Of a stretch of 64,000 bases of DNA, positions 35,788 through 45,243 are shown in pieces. The notes below the pieces were generated by a model. That model worked only from the letters and a program-made list of their open reading frames with translations, had not been told where the DNA came from and made no database searches. Origin of the DNA: Pseudoalteromonas distincta (GTDB lineage Bacteria > Pseudomonadota > Gammaproteobacteria > Enterobacterales > Alteromonadaceae); assembly GCF_000814675.1 (NCBI RefSeq), contig NZ_JWIG01000015.1:62001-126000 (forward strand), read 5' to 3'. Each line of letters starts with the position of its first letter. Position 1 is the stretch's first letter. The translations under genes were made by a program, and so were the position numbers.

Positions 35788-38556
35788 TTACTCTTCAACG
35801 AATGCCTCGCCCTGTGTCATCCATTTTGCAGCTGGCTTGCCTTTTAAGTAATGATCAAAGTACTGCATCATACGTACTGAAAAATCGACCTGATTAGGAA
35901 ACTTTTTCAAGTGGTGTGGTTCACCTTCGTATTGTAAAAAGGTTGCATCTTTACCTGCGCGGCGAAGCGCTAAGTAGTACTGCACGCCTTCGTGCCAAGG
36001 CACTGCATCGTCTTTATCGCCAAACATAATTAAAATAGGGGTATTTACTTTATCTGCAAAAAACACCGGTGAGTTTTCTATGTACAGATCTGGTGCTTCA
36101 AATAAGTTTTTACCTATACGGCTTTGCCCTGTTTCGTATTGAAACTGACGAGCAAGACCTGATTTTAAACGTATGCCACTGTAAGCACTTGTCATGTTTG
36201 ATACTGGCGCGCCAGATACAACCGCTTTAAACATATCTGTTTGGGTTATCATAAACGCACTTTGATAGCCTGCCCAAGAGTGACCTTGTAAGCCTATTTT
36301 ATCTGGGTCGGCTATGCCTAAATCTATTAATTTTTGGGTGGCGTTTATCATGGTTTGCGTTGACGATTTACCCGGGTGACCTATTTCAAAACGAATATCA
36401 GGTAAAAATACCGCATAACCATTTGAGGTAAACATAGGAAAATTAGGGCGATGGTTTAATTCCATTTTAGGAAAATCAAACATGCGTTGACTCATGTAAC
36501 GGTAAAAATACACTACCACAGGCACTTTATCGCCTTTTTTATATCCCGCAGGTTTTATTAATACGCCTTGTAAATCTTCACCGTCAAAGCCTTTATAGCT
36601 TATTAGTTCTGGCTTTTCGCCCCATGCAAAATTACTAATTTGTGGGTTTAGGGTGGTCACTTGTTTTGGTGAACTAAAGCTAAAATCTGTTTGGTAGTAA
36701 TCAGGAAATTGGCTATAAGTTTGCGAGGTAAATAAGTACTTGTCAGCCTTTTTGGCTTTTTTAACTATATCAAAGCGTTTATTACCGCTAAGCACCTTAG
36801 TTAGTGTGTTAGTGGTTAAGTCGAGCTTTGCAACTTCGCTTTGTTTAGTTTGTAAGTTAATAGCAGAGACAAGTAATGTATCGCCTTTTTTAAAGCCCAC
36901 TTGGGTTTTATCAAGCTTAATAACACGGTACTGCGTATTGCTTTGCTTACCATTAGTTAGGCGTTTAGCTTGCTTAGTTTTTACGTCAAATGCCCAAATA
37001 TCGTATTTGCTATAAGCAAGCACTTGGCTGCTATCGGTCATCCAACCAGCAAAACCATAACCAGGTTGAGTAGATGGGTAGTCGTGTTTATCATCAGCAA
37101 AGGTTGCCTGAATCGCTTTTGTAAGCGATGTTACTTTATTATTTTTTAAATCTTTTAACTGTATTTGGCTATCGCTAAAATAAGCCGCAAACTCACCATT
37201 AGGGGCAAGGCTCGGTCTAAACGGGTAGTTACTTATAATTGGAGTTTGTTTACCGGTATTTATATTTACTGCAAAGTAATCAGCAAAAAAACCGCCGTAC
37301 ATTATTTTTTCTAGGTAGGGGATGTTAGATGAGCCAAGTAAAGACACATCTCGCTGAGGGTTTAGTGCGACCTCAGGCATGTTTGGTGTACTAAGTTGCG
37401 CAACTTTTTGCGAGTTAACGTGATACACCGCACTGTAATGGCGATTTTTATTAACTTCGTTCCATTGCTGCTCTTCACGTGGTTTTATTTGCGCATCGTT
37501 GTTGTGCCATACATTAAGGCCTTTGTGTTCAACAATGGTGTCAAAATCGTATAGTGAGGCTTCGTCGGTATATTCTTTAGTTTTTACTTTGGCTGCCAAT
37601 TTAGGATGGTTTTCAAAATATAAACGCTCGCCATTTTCTGACCATTCAAGGGTGGCTGTTTTCCCTAACGTCCATGCTTTATTAGGTGAATCTATAGTTG
37701 AGAGCTTCTCGTTTTTATATAGCTGTAAAGTGTAGCTTCGACGGCGGGTGTCATCATTTACATAGTTACCCAATGTAAACGCTGCAATATTGTCAGTGGG
37801 GTGCCACGCTATTTTATTTGCGATTACGCCCGGTTCATCAATTAATACGCTGCTATTAAAGTCACTGAGCTCAATTAACGCTATTTGGTTGTTATTACCA
37901 TCGCTGTAACTTTGACTCACTAATAGCTGGCTGTTAGCTGAGTTAATAGCGTAGCTAAATACGTTTTCTATTGTATGAGTGCGTTTATCAGATAAATTTA
38001 CGATAACAAGCGCATAGCTCTTATCTTTTTTATCGGGCGTGATAGCGTTGTCTTCTTCGTTTTTAGTGCTATCGGTTTTATCTTCTACTTTTGCGTCATC
38101 GTCTTTTTTATTTAAACGATAAGCAAGCCACATACCGTCATCAGATAACGTGTAATCTTTTACATCAGCAAAGCTTTGTTGGGCACCTGATTGTGTGTTT
38201 ACGAGTACCAGATTGTTTTTAAGTGTGTCTTTTTTTTTGGTTGTTTCTTTTTCAAGTAAGGTAGGTACTTGTGTAAAAGCGACCCAGTTAGCGGCTTTAT
38301 TAATATGAGGCTTAGTGCCGCGTTCTACTTCTGCGATGAGTGTATTGCTTTGTAGTGAGTAAACTTGACCAGTTGCATTTCCACGATACGGCGTTGCACT
38401 AAAAGTGAGTACTTGACCATTGTCAGATAGTTGTGTGCTTTTAGCTGATTTAAAACTAAATACGTCTTTAAATTGTAGCGATTCTTTGGCGTGTATGCCG
38501 GTGCTAGTTAAGCTGGCAACGAGTGCCGTGCTTAATAAGGTGAGTTTTGTTTTCAT
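35788..38556 (-). CDS. exported S9-family peptidase (prolyl oligopeptidase/acylaminoacyl type)
   Basis: 922 residues. The signal peptide ends near residue 23 (IHA before KESLQ). A long beta-propeller region (about 30-640) is followed by an alpha/beta-hydrolase domain. Catalytic residues: Ser759 in GLQGHSWAGY, Asp848 in GDKDDAVPW, and His880 or 881 in EGEPHHL. YFYRYMSQ and EIGHPGKSS also fit S9 enzymes. It would cleave peptides in the periplasm. A lysine- and aspartate-rich stretch near 140-175 is an insertion in the propeller. The upstream gene slmA is on the same strand but unrelated; a hairpin lies between them. Confidence 0.9.
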   Translation of the reverse strand: MKTKLTLLSTALVASLTSTGIHAKESLQFKDVFSFKSAKSTQLSDNGQVLTFSATPYRGNATGQVYSLQSNTLIAEVERGTKPHINKAANWVAFTQVPTLLEKETTKKKDTLKNNLVLVNTQSGAQQSFADVKDYTLSDDGMWLAYRLNKKDDDAKVEDKTDSTKNEEDNAITPDKKDKSYALVIVNLSDKRTHTIENVFSYAINSANSQLLVSQSYSDGNNNQIALIELSDFNSSVLIDEPGVIANKIAWHPTDNIAAFTLGNYVNDDTRRRSYTLQLYKNEKLSTIDSPNKAWTLGKTATLEWSENGERLYFENHPKLAAKVKTKEYTDEASLYDFDTIVEHKGLNVWHNNDAQIKPREEQQWNEVNKNRHYSAVYHVNSQKVAQLSTPNMPEVALNPQRDVSLLGSSNIPYLEKIMYGGFFADYFAVNINTGKQTPIISNYPFRPSLAPNGEFAAYFSDSQIQLKDLKNNKVTSLTKAIQATFADDKHDYPSTQPGYGFAGWMTDSSQVLAYSKYDIWAFDVKTKQAKRLTNGKQSNTQYRVIKLDKTQVGFKKGDTLLVSAINLQTKQSEVAKLDLTTNTLTKVLSGNKRFDIVKKAKKADKYLFTSQTYSQFPDYYQTDFSFSSPKQVTTLNPQISNFAWGEKPELISYKGFDGEDLQGVLIKPAGYKKGDKVPVVVYFYRYMSQRMFDFPKMELNHRPNFPMFTSNGYAVFLPDIRFEIGHPGKSSTQTMINATQKLIDLGIADPDKIGLQGHSWAGYQSAFMITQTDMFKAVVSGAPVSNMTSAYSGIRLKSGLARQFQYETGQSRIGKNLFEAPDLYIENSPVFFADKVNTPILIMFGDKDDAVPWHEGVQYYLALRRAGKDATFLQYEGEPHHLKKFPNQVDFSVRMMQYFDHYLKGKPAAKWMTQGEAFVEE

Positions 38557-38643
38557 TATTGATTCTCGTATTATGACATTGTTTCATTGTAACGAGTTTG
38601 GTTCATAATTCGAGCGGATCAGATAAATGGCAGCTACATACGA

Positions 38644-38668
38644 CAAAACGACCCGCAGGTCGTTTTTT
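38644..38668. terminator. hairpin between slmA and the S9 peptidase
   Basis: AAAACGACC-CGCA-GGTCGTTTTTT. The T-run is better on the plus strand, while slmA, which it follows, is on the minus strand with only TTTTG. It is probably the slmA terminator, but weak in that direction. Confidence 0.55.
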
Positions 38669-38696
38669 AGTATTCAATTTATTAATTTAGCAAACA

Positions 38697-39284
38697 TTAC
38701 AGCCAAATTTTTTGTAGCTCAAGCCATTGTTTTTCAAATTGAACACTTGGCTTTGCTTTAAAGTCGCTACGTACAAACTGATTCATTTTGCCTTCAACGT
38801 AGGCAAGTAAAAAGTTTGCAAGTGTAAGCTCATCACTTTGAAAGTTTTTACCTTCACGTAATTTGCGCTCACGAAGCACTTGTTTAAACTGAGTTTCTAG
38901 TTTTTCAAACAAGGTTTGTACACGTTCGCGTAAACGTTCCTGCTCACCTTGCAGAGCATCGCCCGTTAAAATACGAGTAATACCTGGGTTTTTTTCAGCA
39001 AAGGTTAGAAGTAATAATAGAATGTTATAAATGCGCGTTTGGCTTTCTTTTTCGTTTTCAATAATAATATTTATACGAGATAAAAGGGTATCTTCAATAA
39101 ACTCAATTAAGCCCTCAAACATACGCGCCTTGCTCGGAAAATGACGGTATAGCGCGGCTTCAGACACACCCACCTCAGCAGCTAGTTTTGCTGTGGTGAT
39201 GCGTTGTCCTAAATTAGTTTCTAACATTTGTGCGAGTGCTTGCAGTATTTGCTCTTTGCGATTACTTCTTTTTGTCGCAGGCAT
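38697..39284 (-). CDS. slmA: nucleoid occlusion factor SlmA
   Basis: Start 39284 ([12 protein letters not shown]) with AGGA eight bases upstream gives 195 residues; an ATG two codons earlier is too close to the ribosome site. The TetR-type N-terminal helix-turn-helix is [29 protein letters not shown] (about 29-57), followed by the helical SlmA C-terminal domain. SlmA binds specific chromosomal sites and blocks FtsZ ring assembly over the nucleoid. The slmA-coaBC pairing is standard in gammaproteobacteria; the dut gene often found here is absent from the window. Confidence 0.94.
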   Translation of the reverse strand: MPATKRSNRKEQILQALAQMLETNLGQRITTAKLAAEVGVSEAALYRHFPSKARMFEGLIEFIEDTLLSRINIIIENEKESQTRIYNILLLLLTFAEKNPGITRILTGDALQGEQERLRERVQTLFEKLETQFKQVLRERKLREGKNFQSDELTLANFLLAYVEGKMNQFVRSDFKAKPSVQFEKQWLELQKIWL

Positions 39285-39395
39285 GAACATTCCTTTTTAT
39301 TAGTTATTCTTAGTGGCGCAGTTAAGAACCCTAGTCATTTTTTGTTCAAATGATTGGCGTATGTTAATGTTTTATTCAGTTTGTTTCCAGCCTTT

Positions 39396-40589
39396 TTATA
39401 GATGTTTAGCCAGCTGTTCGATCACCTTGCGAGCTATTTCTACTTTACTTGTTGTTGGTAATTCTAGTTGTTCATTGTGCCAGTACAGTGTTAAAGCATT
39501 ATGATCGGAATTAAACCCTAAGCCGCTTTTTGATACGTCATTAGCGCAAATCATATCTAGATTTTTATTTTGTAGTTTACCTTTAGCATAGCTTTCTACA
39601 TTTTGAGTTTCGGCGGCAAATCCAACCGTATAAGGGCGGTTTTGTGTAAGGTTTGCAATAGCTGCAATTACGTCAGGGTTTTTAGTTAAAGTAAGGGTGA
39701 GTTCGTCGCCTTGCTTTTTCATTTTTTGAGTCGCAATGTTTGCAGCTCGATAATCCGCAACAGCAGCGCAACCTATAAAAGCATCAGATTGTGGTGCATA
39801 GGTAAGTGACTCAGTTAATAGCTCCTCAGCGCTTTCTATATTAATAAGGTTTACGTCAGTAGGGGCTTTTATAGTGACAGGGCCCGAAATTAAATTAACT
39901 TTAGCACCGAATTGCAAAGCGGCTTCTGCCAGTGCATAACCCATTTTTCCAGAACTGTGATTTGATATAAAACGTACCGGATCGAGAGGCTCACGCGTTG
40001 GGCCTGCCGTTATTGTAATTGTTTTTCCTGCAAGTAATTGCGGTTGCTCTTTTGCTGTACATAGTGCAACTAGCTCATGTGGCTCTAACATGCGCCCAGC
40101 GCCGATATCGCCACAGGCTTGCTCACCTTTACCTGGGCCCCAAATAAGTACGTTACGTGCTTTTAATGTGGCTAAATTCGCTTGTGTAGCTGCGTGTGCA
40201 TACATTTGCTGGTTCATGGCTGGTGCTACAGCTACTTTTGCAGGCGTTGCTAGCAGTAACGTTGTTAGTAGGTCGTCAGCAATGCCGGCTGCCATTTTTG
40301 CAATAATATTACAGGTAGCTGGGGCAACTAAAATTAAGTCAGCCCATTTTGCAAATTCAATATGCCCCATTGAAGCTTCAGCAGAAGGGTCTAGTAATGA
40401 GTCAGAGACTGTTTCCCCACTAACGGCTTGCATGGTCAGTGGTGTAATAAAGTGTTTAGCTGATTCAGTCATAACTACTTTTACTTCACAACCAGCGTCT
40501 TTTAATCGCCTAACGAGTTCTGCGCATTTATAAGCTGCAATACCGCCGGTAATACCTAGTACAATTTTTTTGTTTGTTAAGTTAGTCAT
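39396..40589 (-). CDS. coaBC: phosphopantothenoylcysteine decarboxylase/synthetase
   Basis: 397 residues with two domains. The CoaC flavoprotein part (1-185) shows [10 protein letters not shown] at 13-22, the catalytic His context [13 protein letters not shown] and the [13 protein letters not shown] loop. The CoaB synthetase part (190-397) has [28 protein letters not shown] and KNPDVIA. It links cysteine to 4'-phosphopantothenate with CTP and then decarboxylates it, two steps of coenzyme A synthesis in the cytoplasm. It is divergent from radC, the common order. Confidence 0.96.
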   Translation of the reverse strand: MTNLTNKKIVLGITGGIAAYKCAELVRRLKDAGCEVKVVMTESAKHFITPLTMQAVSGETVSDSLLDPSAEASMGHIEFAKWADLILVAPATCNIIAKMAAGIADDLLTTLLLATPAKVAVAPAMNQQMYAHAATQANLATLKARNVLIWGPGKGEQACGDIGAGRMLEPHELVALCTAKEQPQLLAGKTITITAGPTREPLDPVRFISNHSSGKMGYALAEAALQFGAKVNLISGPVTIKAPTDVNLINIESAEELLTESLTYAPQSDAFIGCAAVADYRAANIATQKMKKQGDELTLTLTKNPDVIAAIANLTQNRPYTVGFAAETQNVESYAKGKLQNKNLDMICANDVSKSGLGFNSDHNALTLYWHNEQLELPTTSKVEIARKVIEQLAKHL

Positions 40590-40733
40590 GAATGTTCATC
40601 AGTTTTTATTAAATATTGGGCTTAAAATAACAAATCTTTACCCGTACAGCGAAGTTTTTTAATTCGAAATAACAGGCTAAATTTTAAATTTGCATTACAT
40701 TTATAAGACACTTTCGCCTCTCAAGGATGAACA

Positions 40734-41408
40734 ATGCAACTTACTTCACTTCCAAACTCACTTCGACCTCGTGAAAAACTCATCTCCAAAGGAGCTAAAG
40801 CGCTTACTGATGCTGAGCTCCTTGCCATATTTTTACGAACGGGGTTACCAGGAATGAATGTAATTGAGTTGGCTCAGCATCTATTAAATGAAAATAAAAC
40901 CCTACATAATTTGTTTAATGCCAGTATTGAGGAGTTTTGCTCTCAAAAGGGGTTAGGGACCGCTAAGTATGTGCAGCTACAAGCTGTATTAGAGCTAAGT
41001 CAACGTTATATGCAGGAACGTTGCCAACGAGATGCAGTGTTTAATTCGCCAAACTCAGTTTATGACTATCTAACAATTCAAATGCGAGGCTTGCAACAAG
41101 AAGTATTTATGGTGTTATACCTAGATAGTCAAAATAGATTAGTAAAAGACGAAATACTTTTTTATGGCACAATTAATTCTGCCAGTGTTTATCCGCGTGA
41201 AGTGGTAAAGGCCGCCCTTAAAAATAATGCAGCCGCTGTTATTTTTGCGCATAATCACCCAAGTGGTATTGCAGAACCGAGCCAAGCAGACAAACTTATT
41301 ACGAATAAATTGCAGCAAGCACTGCAATTGGTCGACATAAGTGTGCTCGATCACATCATTGTTGGTGGAGAAACCTGTGTTTCGTTTGCCGAGCGAGGCC
41401 TGATTTAG
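40734..41408 (+). CDS. radC: RadC-family JAB-domain protein
   Basis: 224 residues. The N-terminal helix-hairpin-helix-like UPF0758 part begins LPNSLRPREKLISKGAKALTDAELLAIFLRTG. The C-terminal JAB/MPN domain carries the metal motif FAHNHPSGIAEPSQAD (about residues 179-194, HxHPSGx7D). Despite the name, a DNA repair role is not established. AAGGATG precedes ATG. Its position between coaBC and rpmB-rpmG is the standard arrangement. Confidence 0.94.
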   Translation: MQLTSLPNSLRPREKLISKGAKALTDAELLAIFLRTGLPGMNVIELAQHLLNENKTLHNLFNASIEEFCSQKGLGTAKYVQLQAVLELSQRYMQERCQRDAVFNSPNSVYDYLTIQMRGLQQEVFMVLYLDSQNRLVKDEILFYGTINSASVYPREVVKAALKNNAAAVIFAHNHPSGIAEPSQADKLITNKLQQALQLVDISVLDHIIVGGETCVSFAERGLI

Positions 41409-41567
41409 CTTTGTTAGACACATAAGTGTGTTAAAAATGAGCTGTTTAACGTGTTTTGGCAAATTAGTTTAATTTAAATGCAGTTTTTACTTTCCCTAAG
41501 GGCATTCGATCTTTATAATTAGCCGCTATCAAATTTACATATATGAGCTGATTGGATAGATCAGTGT

Positions 41568-41596
41568 TTGATCTTTGCCTGTAAAAGCTGTATAAA
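41568..41596 (+). promoter_or_regulatory. promoter of the rpmB-rpmG operon
   Basis: TTGATC, 17 bases, TATAAA, followed by the G+C-rich GAGCGCCC segment typical of stringently controlled ribosomal promoters. A small stem CGCCCT/AGGGCG (41599-41604 and 41619-41624) follows in the leader without a T-run. Confidence 0.6.
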
Positions 41597-41682
41597 GAGC
41601 GCCCTTCGATTTATCTCTAGGGCGGAAATACACGGCCTTAGATTAAATTAAGCTCGAGCGAAGTTATTGGAGATATATAGAC

Positions 41683-41919
41683 ATGTCTAAAGTATGTCAA
41701 GTTACAGGTAAGCGTCCAGCGGTTGGTAATCACCGTTCACACGCGAGAAACGCGACTAGACGTCGTTTCCTACCTAACCTACAAACACACCGTTTTTGGG
41801 TTGAAAGTGAAAAACGTTTTGTAACATTACGCACTACTACTAAAGGTATGCGTATTATCGATAAAAAAGGCATCGACACGGTTCTTACAGAAATCCGTGC
41901 TCGCGGCGTTAAAGTTTAA
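41683..41919 (+). CDS. rpmB: 50S ribosomal protein L28
   Basis: 78 residues beginning [23 protein letters not shown], the standard L28 N-terminus, with the later [21 protein letters not shown] block. GGAG lies ten bases upstream. It is followed 11 bases later by rpmG, forming the classic two-gene operon. Confidence 0.98.
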   Translation: MSKVCQVTGKRPAVGNHRSHARNATRRRFLPNLQTHRFWVESEKRFVTLRTTTKGMRIIDKKGIDTVLTEIRARGVKV

Positions 41920-41930
41920 GGATCTGAATC

Positions 41931-42086
41931 ATGCGCGATAAAATCCGTTTAGTTTCAACTGCCGGTACTGGTTTTTTCTACACTACTGACAAAAACAAAC
42001 GTAACATGCCTGAGAAGATGGAAATCAAAAAGTTTGATCCAAAGATTCGTAAACATGTTCTTTTTAAAGAAGCTAAAATTAAGTAA
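41931..42086 (+). CDS. rpmG: 50S ribosomal protein L33
   Basis: A 51-residue gene beginning [20 protein letters not shown] and ending [10 protein letters not shown]. This is the usual gammaproteobacterial L33 length and sequence; it lacks the zinc-binding cysteines of the alternative L33 form. AAGGATC lies before the ATG. Second gene of the rpmB-rpmG operon, followed by a strong terminator. Confidence 0.98.
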
Positions 42087-42108
42087 TTTTAGTTCTTCTT
42101 TTAGAATT

Positions 42109-42137
42109 TAAAAACCCAGCTTAGGCTGGGTTTTTTG
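42109..42137 (+). terminator. intrinsic terminator after rpmG
   Basis: AAAACCCAGC-TTAG-GCTGGGTTTTTT with further T-rich tail, 25 bases past the rpmG stop. Confidence 0.93.
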
Positions 42138-42165
42138 TTTTTAAAAATATGATTAGCAAATTGAC

Positions 42166-42199
42166 ATAAAAAAACCTCGTTGGCATAACCAACAAGGCT
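42166..42199 (-). terminator. intrinsic terminator downstream of ppaC
   Basis: On the minus strand CCTTGTTGG-TTATG-CCAACGAGG is followed by seven T. It lies about 90 bases past the ppaC stop, beyond the small repeat element at 42218-42287, suggesting that the element was inserted between gene and terminator. Confidence 0.85.
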
Positions 42200-42217
42200 T
42201 TTAAATCAAAAAACGTT

Positions 42218-42287
42218 ATACCAATAGCATTTAATTAGTGATTTATTTAATGCGATAAAATAATCATGTTTTTAATAAAATTGGTAT
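42218..42287. repeat. 70-base element with ATACCAAT/ATTGGTAT ends
   Basis: Perfect 8-base inverted ends ATACCAAT (42218-42225) and ATTGGTAT (42280-42287) enclose AT-rich DNA with no ORF. The same ends bound the larger element at 35507-35715. It lies three bases from the ppaC stop codon. Confidence 0.55.
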
Positions 42288-42289
42288 CA

Positions 42290-43216
42290 TTAGATTTTTG
42301 TGAATGCATCTTGTAGTGGTGGTACTACTTGCTTTTTACGGCTCAGTACACCATCTAACCATACTTTATCATTCTCTGGTTTTACACCGTAAGCCTGCTC
42401 AACTAAGTTTGCATCGTCAGATACAATTAGCATTTCTGAGCCTTCTTTCATTATATCGGTAAGCAGTAAAAATACAGAGTGGCGGTTGCCCTCAACTTTT
42501 AGCTTAGCAATATCGGCTGCAAGGTCTGCTTTAATATCGTCAAAAACAGCAAGGTCGATTACTTCTAGCTGGCCAATGCCTACTAGGTTACCGTTCATGT
42601 TGAAATCTTTAAAGTCACGCATTACTAAATCACGTGCTGGTGTGTCTTCTACCGCAGATTTAACGCGGAACATATCCATACCAAGTTCTTTAAAGTCTTC
42701 GATGCCTGCAATTTCAGCAAGCGCTTCAACACATTTAATATCGGCTGTGGTACATGTTGGCGATTTAAATATAACTGTATCGCTTAAAATTGCACACATC
42801 ATGATACCAGCGATGTCTTTAGGGATTTCTACGTTGTAGAAGTCATACATCATTTTAATAATGGTGTTTGAACAACCCACAGGACGAATCCAACATTCAA
42901 GCGGAGTCGATGATGTTAAGTCACCTAATTTATGGTGATCTACCACACCAACAACGCGAGCTTGGTCGATATCATCAGGTGCTTGTGTTTTTTCTGTGTG
43001 ATCTACAATATACACATCTTCACCAGCGTAGCTTAACTTAAGCTCTGGTGCTTCAAAACCAAATCTATCAAGAATAAATTGAGTTTCAGGTGAAACTTCA
43101 CCAAGACGAGTTGGAATTGCTGGCTCATCAATTTGGTTTTTTAAATAAGCCAGTGCAATTGCACCACAAATAGAATCTGAATCTGGGATTTTATGGCCCA
43201 CTACATACATAGACAT
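42290..43216 (-). CDS. ppaC: manganese-dependent inorganic pyrophosphatase (family II)
   Basis: 308 residues of the DHH family. Metal-binding motifs are VGHKIPDSDSICGA at 6-19, the DHT region VYIVDHTEK near 69, and VGVVDHHKLGD near 90. The C-terminal DHHA2 domain includes the SRKKQVVPPL segment near 291-300. It hydrolyses pyrophosphate to phosphate in the cytoplasm, using manganese or cobalt. Family II enzymes are the less common type in gammaproteobacteria but occur in vibrios and Alteromonadales. A GGAG-like site precedes the start. Its location between rpmG and mutM interrupts the usual gene order there. Confidence 0.95.
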   Translation of the reverse strand: MSMYVVGHKIPDSDSICGAIALAYLKNQIDEPAIPTRLGEVSPETQFILDRFGFEAPELKLSYAGEDVYIVDHTEKTQAPDDIDQARVVGVVDHHKLGDLTSSTPLECWIRPVGCSNTIIKMMYDFYNVEIPKDIAGIMMCAILSDTVIFKSPTCTTADIKCVEALAEIAGIEDFKELGMDMFRVKSAVEDTPARDLVMRDFKDFNMNGNLVGIGQLEVIDLAVFDDIKADLAADIAKLKVEGNRHSVFLLLTDIMKEGSEMLIVSDDANLVEQAYGVKPENDKVWLDGVLSRKKQVVPPLQDAFTKI

Positions 43217-43334
43217 TGACGGAACTCCTTTAAATTTGTCGATATTCTAACAAAGTCTGCGGCCTTTAACATATAGACAGCGCAATTAAGTTTTAGTTAC
43301 ACTTTAAAATCTTGAATTTACTAGGTGTATTTAT

Positions 43335-43850
43335 ATGCGACTGGGCCGTAAAGGTTGGAACAACGTTATAATATTTTCGATGTTGATTATGATCTTCTTT
43401 TTAAATGGCTGGCATAAGCAATTTTTAGGAGGTGAGGATAAACAAGCGTTACAAGCTGTACTCCCCCAGCAAAGTTTTGTACTGACACTGCAATTTGTTG
43501 ATCAAAAAATTGAGCGAATAGGAACAAGTTGGCGTACAACACCACTACAAAAAGATATACCGCTCGTGTGGAAAGCGTCTGAGCAGCAGCTTAGTGATTT
43601 AGTTAACCAATGGCAAAGCGCGGCGTTAATGGGGGTTAATGAGTCTGTTGTTTTTAATCCTAATGCGCCTTTATACGTTGCTACATTTGAGTTAGCTGGC
43701 GAAAGTATGCCGTGGGTTTATTTGCTCTACAAAGGCGATGGTCAATATTATTTACTCGAAAAGAGAAGCCAGCGAATACTCGCACTCGATTTAAAAACTG
43801 CTCAGCAGTTATTCCCTAGTTTTGATTTTTCACAAAGTGAGTCTAATTAA
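43335..43850 (+). CDS. hypothetical single-pass membrane protein upstream of mutM
   Basis: 171 residues, not recognised. One N-terminal hydrophobic segment (about 10-25, NVIIFSMLIMIFFLNGW) serves as signal anchor. The rest (about 30-171) is a soluble, presumably periplasmic domain of mixed strands and helices with no cysteine. Its stop overlaps the mutM start by one base (TAATG), so the two are translationally coupled. This suggests only co-expression, since MutM is a cytoplasmic repair enzyme. Confidence 0.75.
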   Translation: MRLGRKGWNNVIIFSMLIMIFFLNGWHKQFLGGEDKQALQAVLPQQSFVLTLQFVDQKIERIGTSWRTTPLQKDIPLVWKASEQQLSDLVNQWQSAALMGVNESVVFNPNAPLYVATFELAGESMPWVYLLYKGDGQYYLLEKRSQRILALDLKTAQQLFPSFDFSQSESN

Positions 43851-44659
43851 TGCCTGAATTACCAGAGGTAGAAGTGAGCCGAATGGGCATCACTCCCCAC
43901 GTACAAAACCAAGTTGTTACAAAGGTAAATATTTACAATGCCAGTATGCGCTGGCCAGTGCCCGATGACGTGTATCAACTTGAAGGGCTAATTGTTACAA
44001 GTATTGAACGACGAGCTAAATATTTACTTTTACATTGTGAGCTTGGGAGCACTATTTTACATTTGGGTATGTCAGGTAATTTGCGTGTAGTAGATAAAAG
44101 TGAGCCGCTTAAAAAGCATGACCATGTAGAGTTTATTTTTGGCAACGGTAAAGCACTGCGCTTAAACGATCCTCGTCGTTTTGGTTGTTGCTTATGGCAA
44201 GAGCCCGGTGAAGTGCATAAGCTACTCTCTAAGCTTGGTCCTGAGCCGCTTACCGATGATTTTTTTGCTAAACGCGTGTACGAACAATCGCGCAATAAAA
44301 AAGTACCGGTAAAGCAATTTATTATGGATAACGCAGTGGTGGTTGGTGTTGGTAATATTTACGCGAATGAATCGTTATTTAAAGCGGGTATACATCCAAA
44401 GCGAGAAGCGGGAAAAGTATCGCTCAAACGTTATCAAGCACTTATCCCTATTATAAAAGACACACTTGCAGCGGCTATTACACAAGGTGGTACAACGCTT
44501 AAAGACTTTGCACAAAGTGATGGTAAGCCTGGGTATTTTGCTCAAGAGTTATTAGTATATGGGCGCAAAGGCAAGCCATGTATGACGTGCGAAAACGAAT
44601 TGGAAGAAATTAGATTGGGGCAGCGCAGTACTATTTTTTGCTCAAATTGCCAAAAGTAG
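43850..44659 (+). CDS. mutM: formamidopyrimidine-DNA glycosylase
   Basis: 269 residues starting MPELPEVEV, where Pro2 and Glu3 form the catalytic site after removal of the first methionine. Lys near 57 (ERRAKYLL) is the conserved beta-elimination residue. GVGNIYANE near 164-172 belongs to the helix-two-turn-helix motif, and the C-terminal zinc finger is CMTC...CSNC. It removes oxidised purines such as 8-oxoguanine and cuts the DNA backbone. Coupled to the upstream membrane-protein gene and followed by a terminator. Confidence 0.96.
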   Translation: MPELPEVEVSRMGITPHVQNQVVTKVNIYNASMRWPVPDDVYQLEGLIVTSIERRAKYLLLHCELGSTILHLGMSGNLRVVDKSEPLKKHDHVEFIFGNGKALRLNDPRRFGCCLWQEPGEVHKLLSKLGPEPLTDDFFAKRVYEQSRNKKVPVKQFIMDNAVVVGVGNIYANESLFKAGIHPKREAGKVSLKRYQALIPIIKDTLAAAITQGGTTLKDFAQSDGKPGYFAQELLVYGRKGKPCMTCENELEEIRLGQRSTIFCSNCQK

Positions 44660-44697
44660 TTATTTGAATTTTACCGACTCTAAATTTAATGAGATTT

Positions 44698-44732
44698 AAG
44701 GGCCAGCTTTAAAAGCGGGCCCTTTATTTTAA
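44698..44732 (+). terminator. intrinsic terminator after mutM
   Basis: AAGGGCC (44698-44704) pairs with GGCCCTT (44718-44724), followed by TATTTTA. It overlaps the stop of the convergent DUF3299 gene. Confidence 0.75.
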
Positions 44733-45229
44733 AGCTCGAACGGTGCTACACCGACTGCTTTCATTTTATATCCTACCTGCGCTATTTCGCCCGACCATGT
44801 TTCTGTGCTTATTATTCCGGTTACAACGATTGCGTCGTACAGACTATCTATAGGCACACCACCTTTAATCGTTACATGGACTATTTGATTTGGCGGTGGT
44901 GGTGGTACGTGTATACAGGCGCCAAAATAAGGCACGAGTAAAAACTCAGTAATGACTTCGCTATCGCCCTCAAGTGGCACAACAAAACCTGGCAAACTTA
45001 CCGATTGACCATCAAGCGCTTTTACCACAGGAGCATCTAAATCGGGTTGCACCCAGTTTTGATCGCTGCCTTCGTGATTAGCTTGTGCTTGAGTGTCTAT
45101 TTGCATATGACCTTTGGGAATTAAGTCTTCCCAAAAAATTTCTTTTGGTGGATTGGCACAGCTCGCTACGCTTATAAATAATAAGCTAATAGCAGCAATG
45201 TATTGAAAAGCTGTTTTAAAAAATGTCAT
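44729..45229 (-). CDS. DUF3299 lipoprotein
   Basis: 166 residues. The signal peptide ends in a lipobox with Cys24 (SVASCANPP), so the mature protein is a lipoprotein in the envelope. The domain contains LPGFVVPLEGD near 80 and PYFGACIHVPPPPPNQIV near 105-122, the signature of DUF3299. Function of the family is unknown to me. It is the last gene of an operon with an FtsX-type permease (14 bases upstream) and an ABC ATPase, so it likely works with that transporter in the envelope. Confidence 0.88.
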   Translation of the reverse strand: MTFFKTAFQYIAAISLLFISVASCANPPKEIFWEDLIPKGHMQIDTQAQANHEGSDQNWVQPDLDAPVVKALDGQSVSLPGFVVPLEGDSEVITEFLLVPYFGACIHVPPPPPNQIVHVTIKGGVPIDSLYDAIVVTGIISTETWSGEIAQVGYKMKAVGVAPFEL

Positions 45230-45243
45230 AAAATACCTAAAAA

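Noticed and set aside
40090..40533. 147-codon frame antisense to coaBC
   Set aside because: coaBC is certain from its motifs, and the antisense frame has no support.
41598..41624. Possible attenuator in the rpmB leader
   Set aside because: The stem is only six base pairs and no T-run or leader peptide follows.
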